Source of the DNA: an uncultured Bacteroidales bacterium
Lineage (GTDB): Bacteria; Bacteroidota; Bacteroidia; Bacteroidales; Bacteroidaceae
Assembly (NCBI GenBank): GCA_902801475.1
Contig: CADCIO010000027.1
Coordinates: forward strand, 1 to 59,168
Direction: 5' to 3'
Length of the DNA stretch: 59,168 bases
The notes under the pieces are model-generated. The model did no database searches, was not told the DNA's origin, and saw only the letters and a program-made list of their open reading frames with translations. Below are positions 1-7,440 of the stretch, piece after piece. The translations under genes were made by a program, and so were the position numbers. Position 1 is the stretch's first letter, and each line of letters opens with the position of its first letter.

Positions 1-26
1 GAATGTTCTGTTCGCTTGTTTGCCAT
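1..26 (-). CDS. Possible 5' end of a minus-strand gene (partial)
   Basis: An ATG on the minus strand at 26 opens a frame of eight codons (MANKRTEH) that runs off the left edge. A minus-strand promoter box lies about 100 bp upstream (125-132) and no other frame explains that promoter. Too little protein is visible to assign a family. The call rests on context only. Confidence 0.3.
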
Positions 27-83
27 TTTTGTATGTATGAGCAAGGTATCCTCTTGCTCCTTGCTCCTCGCTCCTTGCTCCTT

Positions 84-107
84 AACTCAACTTGCGAAAG
101 TTGAGTT
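84..107. repeat. Perfect 10-bp inverted repeat in a leader region
   Basis: Arms AACTCAACTT (84-93) and AAGTTGAGTT (98-107) enclose the loop GCGA. It lies between the minus-strand promoter at 125-132 and the putative start at 26, so it would form a hairpin in that leader RNA. Four copies of a 7-bp unit (GGAGCAA/GGAGCGA on the minus strand) follow at about 52-82. Confidence 0.6.
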
Positions 108-124
108 ATTGATAATTAACGCCA

Positions 125-132
125 CAAAGGTA
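125..132 (-). promoter_or_regulatory. Minus-strand -7 box TACCTTTG
   Basis: CAAAGGTA on the plus strand is the complement of the Bacteroidetes -7 box TAnnTTTG. It points left, toward the partial gene at 26. No good TTTG at -33 is evident. Confidence 0.5.
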
Positions 133-159
133 TGAGTCTTTTTTGATACTTGCAAATAT

Positions 160-312
160 TTGGGCTTTTTTCTATCCCTCTCACCTCATACCTCTCACCT
201 CATCCCTCTCAACTCTCAACCCTCAACTTTTTACACCCTCCAAGGCATCCCCGTCATCAACCCCACTAAGGGCATCTATGTGAAAGATGGGAAAAAGGTT
301 TTTGTACAATAA
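160..312 (+). pseudogene. Orphan C-terminal T9SS-like tail behind a 7-bp repeat array
   Basis: The plus frame ending at the TAA at 310-312 reads FYTLQGIPVINPTKGIY followed by VKDGKKVFVQ. This is the typical end of secreted Prevotella proteins that carry a T9SS-like tail. Upstream the frame is open back to a TGA at 133, but it has no ATG and consists of low-complexity CT-rich repeats (178-230, units such as CTCAACT and CTCACCT) that read as SNSQPST-like peptide. The same order, repeat then tail, ends the intact gene at 30505-32586. I read this as the remnant of a secreted protein gene whose body has been lost. Recent transfer of only the tail is an alternative. Confidence 0.5.
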
Positions 313-360
313 TGAGCATAAAACGGCAAAAAAGGTTAAAATTGAACGAAATAGCTGGTA

Positions 361-396
361 TTTGTTGAATAGTGTGATTTTTTTGTGTTACCTTTG
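361..396 (+). promoter_or_regulatory. Promoter of the VTC/DUF4956 operon
   Basis: TACCTTTG at 389-396 is a consensus -7 box, about 58 bp before the start at 455. A TTTG at 361-364 is 24 bp upstream, a little further than the usual 19-21. Confidence 0.65.
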
Positions 397-454
397 TCCC
401 GATTTTTGACCAAAGCCACACTTTTACAAACCAAAAACAACACCTGGATCGGAA

Positions 455-1246
455 ATGGGCAAGGAAGATAGTGCCATCAAGGAATTGCTTGATTCGATGA
501 CACCCATCACATTGGAGGAAATGTCAGACATCCGTCTGATGAACCGTCTCGACACCAAATATGTGGCGTCGAAGGCGCAGTTGGTGCAGTTGCTTGGACT
601 GGTGCAGGATAAGTATTATGTGCAGGAGACTTTGGAGAGGCGTATCATCCCCTATCTGACCACTTACTACGACACCACAGACCATTTCATGTATATGATG
701 CACCACAACAAGCGGGCACGACGCATGAAGGTGAGGGTGAGGACGTATGTGGCAAGTCATCTGACCTTTCTGGAGGTGAAGAACAAGAATAACCATGCGC
801 GGACGAAGAAGAAGAGGATTGAGGTGCCGAGTCAGGATGATTTCAGAGGTGTGGAAGGCGCGCATGAGCTGGTGCAACGAAAGACGGGGCTTGACCTCGA
901 CAGGCTGAATGCGGTGGTGAGAAACCAGTTTGAGCGTGTGACGTTGGTGAACAAGGGTAAGACAGAACGTCTGACGATTGACTTCAACATCGGTTTCCAC
1001 AATTTTGAAACGAATCACGATCATGGGACAGACCAGTTGGTCATCATCGAACTGAAAAGGGATGGTAATGTGTTCTCGCCTGTGTGCAACCTGCTGAGGG
1101 ATATCCACGTACATCCGACGGGCTTCTCGAAATGTTGCATCGGCATGGCGCTCACCGACCCTGATCTGAAACAAAACAACTTCAAACCCAAACTCCGCAA
1201 TCTGGAGAAAATCAACGGAAGAAAATTTATTGATCACGAATTATAA
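455..1246 (+). CDS. VTC domain-containing protein (polyphosphate polymerase-like)
   Basis: This 263-residue protein has the VTC/CYTH-like tunnel pattern. RLMNRLDTKY (about residues 27-36) is the usual N-terminal strand, KVRVRTY (about 92-98) and FLEVKNK (about 105-111) supply the alternating basic and acidic residues of the triphosphate tunnel, and IIELKRDG lies near the C-terminus. Yeast Vtc4 relatives make polyphosphate from ATP, but in bacteria this small stand-alone form is mostly uncharacterised. There is no signal peptide, so it is cytoplasmic. It is first in an operon with DUF4956 and a beta-helix carbohydrate-binding protein, a partnership also seen with CotH kinases elsewhere. Family assignment is good; the reaction is inferred. 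Confidence 0.85.
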   Translation: MGKEDSAIKELLDSMTPITLEEMSDIRLMNRLDTKYVASKAQLVQLLGLVQDKYYVQETLERRIIPYLTTYYDTTDHFMYMMHHNKRARRMKVRVRTYVASHLTFLEVKNKNNHARTKKKRIEVPSQDDFRGVEGAHELVQRKTGLDLDRLNAVVRNQFERVTLVNKGKTERLTIDFNIGFHNFETNHDHGTDQLVIIELKRDGNVFSPVCNLLRDIHVHPTGFSKCCIGMALTDPDLKQNNFKPKLRNLEKINGRKFIDHEL

Positions 1247-1348
1247 AACTAAAAACTATAAACTAAAAACTAATAGTGATAATTACCAGCCATCCGGACT
1301 GCAAGTAACTTAAACTTTTAACTTTTAGTTTTTAACTTTTAACTTTCA
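1247..1348. repeat. Two 7-bp repeat arrays between operon genes
   Basis: Four AACTAAA-type heptamers run from 1247 to 1274. Five ACTTTTA/GTTTTTA-type heptamers run from 1314 to 1348 and end just before the ATG at 1356. The two arrays are partly complementary, so they could pair in RNA across the 39-bp spacer. They fill the gap between the VTC and DUF4956 genes. Confidence 0.75.
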
Positions 1349-1355
1349 AATAATA

Positions 1356-2054
1356 ATGGATGCTCTTAACGACTTTTTTGCAGTGCTGTCAAGCGATACG
1401 TGTAGAATCCTTGACTTGTTCCTGCGACTGATTATCAACACTGTGTTCACCATCATCATTGCCCGCGCCTTCTACTTCCCGAAGGCACGCCGTCGTGATT
1501 TCTTCTTCACCTACATCTTGGTGGGTTTCTGTATCTTCATGCTGATTCACCTGATGGGCGATGCGAAGATCAAGACTGGTATCGCAATGGGTCTGTTCGC
1601 CATCTTCTGCATCATGCGTTACAGAACTGAGTCTGTGCCAATTCGTGAGATGACGTACCTCTTCCTCATCATTTCATTGGCTGCCATCAATGGTTTGGCT
1701 TGGGCGGCTGACATCAGTCCCAAGCACCCTGAGTTTGCAGGTCCGCTGATGACGAGCATGGGTGAGCTGCTGCTGACGGATGCTGTGTTTGTGCTGGGCG
1801 TATGGATTGCCGAGGCGAACAAGTTGGTGAAGAGCCTTTCGTCGAAATATATCAAGTATGACAAGATAGACCTCATCAAACCATCGATGCGCAAGGAACT
1901 CATTGAGGACTTGAAGGCACGTACAGGACTGGACATCACGAACGTGTCCATCGGCTCCATCGACTTCCTGAAGGATATGGCCCTCATCAAGATTTATTAC
2001 AACACGGATGAGGAGGATGAGTCTGCACAGAAAATGCCAAAGGAATATGCCTAG
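1356..2054 (+). CDS. DUF4956 domain membrane protein
   Basis: This 232-residue protein has three to four transmembrane helices in its first 140 residues (about 20-40, 47-65, 70-85, 100-117, 133-148) and a cytoplasmic C-terminal domain. The segment MRYRTESVPIREMTYLF (about 87-103) is characteristic of DUF4956. The C-terminal part (about 165-220, LIEDLKARTGLDI then VSIGSIDFLKDMALIKIYY) resembles the regulatory domain of the family. Its function is unknown. The fixed pairing with VTC proteins suggests a membrane partner, perhaps for export or regulation of the VTC product; that is inference. Confidence 0.85.
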   Translation: MDALNDFFAVLSSDTCRILDLFLRLIINTVFTIIIARAFYFPKARRRDFFFTYILVGFCIFMLIHLMGDAKIKTGIAMGLFAIFCIMRYRTESVPIREMTYLFLIISLAAINGLAWAADISPKHPEFAGPLMTSMGELLLTDAVFVLGVWIAEANKLVKSLSSKYIKYDKIDLIKPSMRKELIEDLKARTGLDITNVSIGSIDFLKDMALIKIYYNTDEEDESAQKMPKEYA

Positions 2055-2056
2055 CC

Positions 2057-2086
2057 AGCCTACGCGCTGGGCGGTTTTCACTCCAA
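2057..2086 (+). repeat. Post-stop GC-hairpin element
   Basis: Directly after the DUF4956 stop, a sequence containing GCGC and GGGCGG is followed by TTTTCACTCCAA. A close relative follows the serB stop at 30458-30488 (GCGC, TTGGCG, then TTTCATTTCAA). Both lie just before a gene encoding a secreted protein. Confidence 0.5.
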
Positions 2087-2097
2087 ACAGAAAACTT

Positions 2098-2925
2098 ATG
2101 AAAAAGATACTTCTACTTTTAGTTTTTAGTTTTTCGTTTTTAGTTTCCTTTGCCCAAAGCGATGACTTCGGCATGGATTTCTCGGTGGATGTTGAGAAGA
2201 AGTTACGTCCTGGTACACATGTTAATGTGGAGGGTGGTGTGCGCACGATGGATCATACCAAGAAGGTGGATCGTTGGACGGTGGGTGTAGGTGCAGACCA
2301 ACGTCTCTACACCAATGGGACTTTTGACCTGAAGGCAGGTGTGAAGTGGGAATATATGTGGATGAACTACCCAGAACAGACGAACGATAAGTATGAGGAC
2401 TTTGAGTACTTTGACGGGGAGACTACCACGACGAAAACGGAATACATGGGGTACAATCATCGTCACCAATTCTGGAGAGGCCGTCATCGCACCAGCGTGA
2501 GCTTGACGGCAGGCTATCAACCCAACAAACGGTGGAGTTTCTCTTGGAAGGAGATGGTGCAGTATTCGCACTTCAACAAAGCCACCACGACGATGGATCG
2601 CTATCGTGAGGATGACGATACTGAGGGCTTGTATGTTCTGCAACCTGATAACATCAAGGAGTACAAAGCCAAGGATAGGACATTGCTGCGCTCTAAACTG
2701 GGTGTGGATTACAACATCCGCAAGTGCCCTGTTGACCCCTATGTGTCGGCTGAATATGGTTGTGGACTCAACTACACCACCAACAAGTGGAAGTTTACGG
2801 CAGGTGCTGACATCAAATTGAACAAACAAAATAAGATAGACGTATTCTATCGTTATCAAACGGAAGATGATGAGGACGAACCTAACGGGCATTTCATCGG
2901 CGTTGGTTACAATCTCGAATTCTAA
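2098..2925 (+). CDS. DUF2490 family outer membrane beta-barrel protein
   Basis: The start at 2098 gives a clean signal peptide (MKKILLLLVFSFSFLVSFAQ), whereas the longer frame overlaps the previous gene. The mature protein of about 255 residues alternates short amphipathic strands with turns (FSVDVEKKL, WTVGVGADQRLY, FDLKAGVKWEYM) and ends in FIGVGYNLEF, with the aromatic C-terminal residue expected of an outer membrane barrel. This matches DUF2490. The signal peptide core is encoded by four 7-bp repeats, TTTTAGT/TTTTCGT (2117-2144). It probably provides the outer membrane component of the VTC/DUF4956 operon; its role is unknown. Confidence 0.8.
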   Translation: MKKILLLLVFSFSFLVSFAQSDDFGMDFSVDVEKKLRPGTHVNVEGGVRTMDHTKKVDRWTVGVGADQRLYTNGTFDLKAGVKWEYMWMNYPEQTNDKYEDFEYFDGETTTTKTEYMGYNHRHQFWRGRHRTSVSLTAGYQPNKRWSFSWKEMVQYSHFNKATTTMDRYREDDDTEGLYVLQPDNIKEYKAKDRTLLRSKLGVDYNIRKCPVDPYVSAEYGCGLNYTTNKWKFTAGADIKLNKQNKIDVFYRYQTEDDEDEPNGHFIGVGYNLEF

Positions 2926-2943
2926 CACAAAAGACACAATGAT

Positions 2944-3336
2944 ATGAAAAAGATTCTTTCACTGATGGCAGTACTTGCATTGGGTGCATTGACTGCTGAG
3001 GCTGAAGATTTCAACCTGTATTACGTGGCCAAGGATGGTACTGTAGCCACACAGAAATGGGAGGTGAATAAACTCCAGAAAGTTACCTTCGAGGATGGTA
3101 AGATGAAAGTGATAGCCAAAGATGGCTCTTCCACAGATGTTTCCACTGCCAGCATTCAGAAGCTCGTCTTCTATACAGAACAAGGAGCCACAGACATTGT
3201 GGAAGTACAAGATGAGAACCAAAATCAAGCGAAGGAGGAAGTGTATGACTTGATGGGACGTAAGTTGGATCTCGATCGAGACCAACTGCCTTCTGGCATT
3301 TATATCATAGCAGGAAAAAAGACCCTCATAAAATAA
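2944..3336 (+). CDS. Small secreted protein with T9SS-like C-terminal tail
   Basis: This 130-residue protein has a signal peptide (MKKILSLMAVLALGALTAEA), one small domain (about 25-80, with KDGTVATQKWEVNKLQKVTF) and a C-terminal tail, VYDLMGRKL then LPSGIYIIAGKKTLIK. The tail has the layout of T9SS-like sorting ends found on many Prevotella proteins. The domain resembles the first 50 residues of the next gene (KDGDYTKTKLSEGL, DSITF), so the two look related. It lies 18 bp after DUF2490 and 9 bp before the beta-helix gene, in the same operon. No enzyme motif is visible. Confidence 0.75.
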   Translation: MKKILSLMAVLALGALTAEAEDFNLYYVAKDGTVATQKWEVNKLQKVTFEDGKMKVIAKDGSSTDVSTASIQKLVFYTEQGATDIVEVQDENQNQAKEEVYDLMGRKLDLDRDQLPSGIYIIAGKKTLIK

Positions 3337-3345
3337 GACATAAAG

Positions 3346-4731
3346 ATGAAAAAGATATTCTCTCTTTTAGTGTTGAGTTGCGTGCTGTTAGCATCCCATG
3401 CACAAGACGTTTACATCTGCAAGGATGGCGATTATACCAAGACGAAACTCAGTGAAGGATTGGCCATCGACCTGAATGATGCGCCTGATTCCATCACCTT
3501 CACCAAACCTGCTCTCCCCATCGTTGTGGAGGTGGTGTATAATGGTACTGATGCGACGGTCACCATTCCAAAATGTATGAAGGACAGTGTGGTATGCACC
3601 AGGGTCAATGGGCTGAACTCGTACGTGTTCCTTGAATATAAAGGTAGCAGCGATGAAGTCATCTATGATGTGAAGGGTAGCAGCGATAATGGTGCGCTCA
3701 TCATCAAGAGTGATTACAAGATGCAGGTCAACCTCAACAATGTTTCGCTCACTTCTACCTGTGGTGAAGCCTTGCGATTCAAGTGCGGTAAGCGCATTGC
3801 ATTGGTGATGGCTGATGGTTCTGTGAATACGTTCAAGGATTCCAAAGACAAGGGCGTCACTCCTGATCCGCAAGACAGCCACAAAGCGTGCATCTACACG
3901 AAGGGACATATAGAACTGTCGGGTGCAGGTACGCTGAACGTGACGGGTAATTACAACCACGCCATTGCCACTAAGGAGTATCTCAAAGTGAAGAAGTCTG
4001 TCAAGGCCATCAATATTTTGGGTGCAGCCAGTGATGCCATCCATGCAGGCGAGTATTTCGCCATGAATGGTGGCGTACTGACCATTAACGAAACCACCCT
4101 TGGTGATGGTGTGCAGGTGGAATTCAAGACAGATGATGAGGGTGATAAGGTGGTGGATGAGGAGAACACAGGTGAAGTCATCATCAATGGCGGTACCCTC
4201 AACATCACGATGGCATCGACTGAGGACGCAAAGTGTATCAAGTCAGATGGTAATGCGACTATCAATGGTGGTACGCTGTTGCTTCATGCCACAGCCAATG
4301 GTTCGCGTGGCATCCAGGCTGGCGGCGCTCTTACCATCACACAGGCAGAAGATGCTACGACGGATATTACCATCTATGCGGAGGGAGGCAAGTGTACCCT
4401 CAGTAGTGACAAGGACGATCCAGACAAGTGCATGGGCATCAATGTGGATGGCAACGCCACTATCGATGCTGGCACCATCAACATTACTGCTTCAGGTGCC
4501 AGCGCGAATGGATTGAAATGTGATCGTAACCTGACCGTCAATGGAGGAAATATGACCATTGCTGCCACAGGTAACAGCTCTAACGGCATGAAGATAGGTC
4601 TCAATGTGACCTTTACGGGTGGTACCACGAAAGTGACCAACTCAGGCTCTAAGAGCAAGGGCATTGTTTACAGTGGCAAGAAGAGTGTCGCTGAGGGAAC
4701 GGTCAGTGCTTCCTGGACTTATAAACAATAA
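3346..4731 (+). CDS. Cthe_2159-type beta-helix carbohydrate-binding protein
   Basis: A signal peptide (MKKIFSLLVLSCVLLASHAQ) precedes a short N-terminal domain and a long region (about 95-455) of repeating beta-helix turns such as GALIIKSDYKMQVNL, GHIELSGAGTLNVTG, GGVLTINETTLGDGVQV, GGTLNITMAS and GGNMTIAATG. This is the pattern of Cthe_2159-like (DUF4353) proteins, whose Clostridium thermocellum member binds acidic polysaccharide and calcium. Acidic residues line many turns. It is the last gene of the VTC/DUF4956 operon and is presumably surface-exposed. Family assignment is good; the ligand is unknown. Confidence 0.85.
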   Translation: MKKIFSLLVLSCVLLASHAQDVYICKDGDYTKTKLSEGLAIDLNDAPDSITFTKPALPIVVEVVYNGTDATVTIPKCMKDSVVCTRVNGLNSYVFLEYKGSSDEVIYDVKGSSDNGALIIKSDYKMQVNLNNVSLTSTCGEALRFKCGKRIALVMADGSVNTFKDSKDKGVTPDPQDSHKACIYTKGHIELSGAGTLNVTGNYNHAIATKEYLKVKKSVKAINILGAASDAIHAGEYFAMNGGVLTINETTLGDGVQVEFKTDDEGDKVVDEENTGEVIINGGTLNITMASTEDAKCIKSDGNATINGGTLLLHATANGSRGIQAGGALTITQAEDATTDITIYAEGGKCTLSSDKDDPDKCMGINVDGNATIDAGTINITASGASANGLKCDRNLTVNGGNMTIAATGNSSNGMKIGLNVTFTGGTTKVTNSGSKSKGIVYSGKKSVAEGTVSASWTYKQ

Positions 4732-4733
4732 GT

Positions 4734-5831
4734 TTATTCTGCTTCGAATCTGTGCATCAATGGGGTGATTTCTTTCGCCTCACCAAAACTCTTAATGATA
4801 CGTGCACCTTCTGCATCGGACACTTTCTTGTCGTCCTTGTAGTAGGTGCTTATCATATCCTCCTTCTGGTAGTTGTAATCCTGCTGATCTGCGAAGCGGA
4901 ACACGGGTCTGCTGTTTTCCAACTTCGTGTAATCGACATGGAAGCAACCAGTGCCACAACTGCCGGCTGAACCGACCACGTTGTTTTCAAAGAAGATGAG
5001 GTGGGTCTTGAAGTACGTGGAGGCCACCATCTTGATGTCGTTCTCGCCATTGATGGCGAAGATAGCCTGATTGTCTCCATTATCTGTGGAAACCCACAGT
5101 TCTGGGTTGTCGTCCTCATCGAAGTCGTGGAGAGCCAGCTTGGTGAATTTGACATCGGGTATCTCGTAGGTGGCGTCGTATAGCTTCTTCATCTTGTCGA
5201 AGTGCTCGATGGTGGTGCCTGACCACACAGGCTCCATGCCGTTCCACTTGTAGGTCTGTTTGATGGAGAAGCCCCAATGCATCATGTACTCACTCACCAC
5301 CACGTCCTTGCCCTTTTGGGGCAGGTTGATGTGAACCATATCCACGCTGGGGTCTGGGTAAGAGCCCATGAAATGCACCAGCTGGGAATTAAATTCAGGG
5401 GTGAGCGTGCCCTTCGTGGCATCGTAGTCGTAGAAGAGTGCGATGGGGTGGGGAACCAATCCGTGATAACGGGTATAGACCACAGCAAAGAGCTTGTGAC
5501 CATTCGAGCGTTTCCACACGCAGGCTTGAAGGTCCTCGCCATCGTCGCCTAACTCACCAGCGCTGACAAAGCCGTTGGGAGTGTCCACCACAAAGTGATA
5601 CTCATTGTCCTGTGCCGCAGGATTCGTGCCGTCTTTCAGGATGGCGGTGGCAGGAGCTGTACGCCATGTGTTGTTGAAGGCAGTAAGCAATGGCAAGATA
5701 TTGCCACTCTTCACGCCAGTGATGGTCTTCTTCGCCCATCCTGTACGGATTTCGTCTGTGGTGTAGTTCTTCTGGGCAAAAGCCACTACAAGTAAGCAAC
5801 TGAATGCTAATAGAATAAGAGTCCTTTTCAT
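4734..5831 (-). CDS. Secreted protein of unknown function, acidic-loop type
   Basis: This 365-residue protein has a signal peptide (MKRTLILLAFSCLLVVAFAQ). I do not recognise a named family. Around residues 233-262 the sequence LALHDFDEDDNPELWVSTDN resembles a calcium-binding DxDxDG-type loop and is followed by AIFAINGE. A parallel segment occurs in the lipoprotein at 6145-6792, so the two share a domain. A Cys pair (SCGTGC) lies near residue 294. The gene converges tail to tail with the beta-helix gene, 2 bp apart. It lies downstream of a 260-bp repeat block that would form its leader. Confidence 0.7.
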   Translation of the reverse strand: MKRTLILLAFSCLLVVAFAQKNYTTDEIRTGWAKKTITGVKSGNILPLLTAFNNTWRTAPATAILKDGTNPAAQDNEYHFVVDTPNGFVSAGELGDDGEDLQACVWKRSNGHKLFAVVYTRYHGLVPHPIALFYDYDATKGTLTPEFNSQLVHFMGSYPDPSVDMVHINLPQKGKDVVVSEYMMHWGFSIKQTYKWNGMEPVWSGTTIEHFDKMKKLYDATYEIPDVKFTKLALHDFDEDDNPELWVSTDNGDNQAIFAINGENDIKMVASTYFKTHLIFFENNVVGSAGSCGTGCFHVDYTKLENSRPVFRFADQQDYNYQKEDMISTYYKDDKKVSDAEGARIIKSFGEAKEITPLMHRFEAE

Positions 5832-5854
5832 ATTAATATGATTATTTATTTTTT

Positions 5855-6120
5855 GAAGTTTAATTTGAAGTTTAATTGGAAGTTAAAGTGGAAGTTAAGC
5901 GCTACGCGCAGGACGTATGTATTGTCAATTGGTATCGTCCTTTTCTACTCCCTTTTCTACTCCCTCTTCTACTCCCTCTTCTACTTCCTAATTTCCCCTC
6001 TAACCTCTAACCTCTAACCTCTAACCTCTAACCTCTAACCTCTAACCTCTAACCTCTAACCTCTAACCTCTAACCTCTAACCGCTTTTCTACTCCCTCTT
6101 CTACTTCCTCTTCTACTCCC
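5855..6120. repeat. Composite tandem repeat block: 12-mers, hairpins, 12 heptamers, 12-mers
   Basis: Read on the plus strand: four 12-bp units GAAGTTTAATTT/GAAGTTAAAGTG (5855-5902); a small hairpin GCGC-TAC-GCGC (5899-5909); a second hairpin with arms AGGACG/CGTCCT (5910-5941); four 12-bp units of TTTTCTACTCCC type (5941-5988); twelve exact copies of CCTCTAA (5997-6080); and three more 12-bp units (6085-6120). It occupies the whole gap between two minus-strand genes. No gene is visible in it. Confidence 0.9.
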
Positions 6121-6144
6121 TAATTATCATTTATCATTTATCAT

Positions 6145-6792
6145 TTAGCGCAGCGCCCCGCCCCGCCCCCGCTCTTTCCATACTGGTTTCATCTCCGTGT
6201 TCTCGAAGTCGATGCCCTCTTCGATTTTCTTTGCTTCAGCCTCTGTGATTTCCGTTTCGTTCAGGTAGTATTCATGGTTCTCCTCCACTTGGAAGTCTGT
6301 GAAATCATACTCCAGATGACTGTCTTTCACAATAGCGTAATGGTTGAAGTAGGAAGGACCACCAGCAGGGAAGCCGACACTTACCCATCCCTTGCCAAAC
6401 GATGGACGCTTGCCCTCGGTCTCTGTGATGATCAGCACGGGCTCGCCCTCATCGTCAAAGCAGAAGATGGCACCATCCTCGTCATTCGCCGAACGGAGCC
6501 ACACCTCGCTGATACCATCCTCGTCAATGTCGATGAAGGCATACTTTGTCAGTGTCTCGTGAATATCGTCCAAGTCCTCTTCTTCATACATCTCTTGGAA
6601 CTGTGCCCAATACTTCTCCACATCGATCTGTTGAGAGTTGAGGGTTGAAAGTTGAGCGTTATCCGTTGTCTGTAGCGTATCAACAGCCAAAGAATCAGCA
6701 GCTTCCGTATCTGTATCAGCATTGCTGCCTTGTTTGCATCCCATCAACAAGGGAAGAAGCAAAGTCATTACATAAATGATATTCCTTTTCAT
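6145..6792 (-). CDS. Lipoprotein of unknown function with acidic DxDED loop
   Basis: This 215-residue protein has a lipoprotein signal (MKRNIIYVMTLLLPLLMGC, Cys at 19). An acidic linker leads into NAQLSTLNSQQ, which is encoded by four GTTGAGA-type 7-bp repeats (6630-6657). The core contains FIDIDEDGISEVWLRSANDE followed by AIFCFDDEGEP, parallel to the secreted protein at 4734-5831. The last residues (RGRGGALR) are encoded by a GC-rich repeat that runs into the stop and a TAAATGA-type repeat, so the C-terminus has probably been altered by repeat growth. It is 14 bp behind the gene at 6807-7370 and probably co-transcribed with it. Function unknown. Confidence 0.7.
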   Translation of the reverse strand: MKRNIIYVMTLLLPLLMGCKQGSNADTDTEAADSLAVDTLQTTDNAQLSTLNSQQIDVEKYWAQFQEMYEEEDLDDIHETLTKYAFIDIDEDGISEVWLRSANDEDGAIFCFDDEGEPVLIITETEGKRPSFGKGWVSVGFPAGGPSYFNHYAIVKDSHLEYDFTDFQVEENHEYYLNETEITEAEAKKIEEGIDFENTEMKPVWKERGRGGALR

Positions 6793-6806
6793 CTTTATTG
6801 AATTTG

Positions 6807-7370
6807 TTATTCATGAAAAATAAAATTAAAACCCTTTCTCAGGTACTCCGCCTGAGCCTTCACATATTTCTCATCGAAGAATGCGCCCCATTCGGTATTC
6901 ACCTTCACATCCTTGTGCGCTAAGGAGCCATCCTTGTAGAAATAGTAGCGTCCTTCATTCTTGGAGGCATCACCATTCTCCTCATAGGCATAGGCAAAGA
7001 CCAACTTGCCCGTCTCCTCATCCAACAGATATTCCTCGTAGAGCTTGCGAGCCCCCGAGTTGTACGAGTCGCTGACGAAATAAGGCTTATGTCCCAGGAG
7101 TATTCCCTCCTCATCATCCACGGCATCCATGTAGTACTTAATGTAGTGTTTGATGGGACCAGCCCCAGGTGCCATATAGTTGTAGGTCACCTCCATATTG
7201 CTCTTGGCAGGGTAATCCTCCTGGTCGTTATACGCCATGCGTTCCTTCGCTTCTGTATAGAGCTTCCTCACCTCTGCCACACGCTCCTTCGCCTTGGCAG
7301 AGGTCTGTGCCTGCATGGTCAATGCCATCATCAACAGGATTCCATAAATAGTAATTCTTTTCATATCCAT
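6807..7370 (-). CDS. Secreted protein of unknown function
   Basis: This protein has up to 187 residues and a signal peptide (ITIYGILLMMALTMQAQT). The second ATG (7364) is an equally good start. No known family is recognised. The mature part is rich in Tyr, Glu and Lys (MAYNDQEDYPAKSNMEVTY, HYIKYYMDAVDDEEG, YYFYKDGSLAHK). It is the first gene of a minus-strand unit, directly behind a consensus promoter (7399-7429), and the two genes downstream are also secreted. Confidence 0.65.
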   Translation of the reverse strand: MDMKRITIYGILLMMALTMQAQTSAKAKERVAEVRKLYTEAKERMAYNDQEDYPAKSNMEVTYNYMAPGAGPIKHYIKYYMDAVDDEEGILLGHKPYFVSDSYNSGARKLYEEYLLDEETGKLVFAYAYEENGDASKNEGRYYFYKDGSLAHKDVKVNTEWGAFFDEKYVKAQAEYLRKGFNFIFHE

Positions 7371-7398
7371 CCGTTTCGGTTCGTTCTTAATTCGGGGG

Positions 7399-7429
7399 CA
7401 AAGGTAGGAAGATTTTGTGAAACGGCAAA
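7399..7429 (-). promoter_or_regulatory. Consensus promoter TTTG-N19-TACCTTTG
   Basis: On the minus strand TTTG (7429-7426) is followed after 19 bp by TACCTTTG (7406-7399), the canonical Bacteroidetes spacing. It drives the secreted-protein unit starting at 7370. Confidence 0.8.
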
Positions 7430-7440
7430 ATAAAAGTCCG

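Noticed and set aside
5997..6082. The CCTCTAA array as a CRISPR array
   Set aside because: The units are 7 bp and contiguous without spacers, and no cas gene is present.
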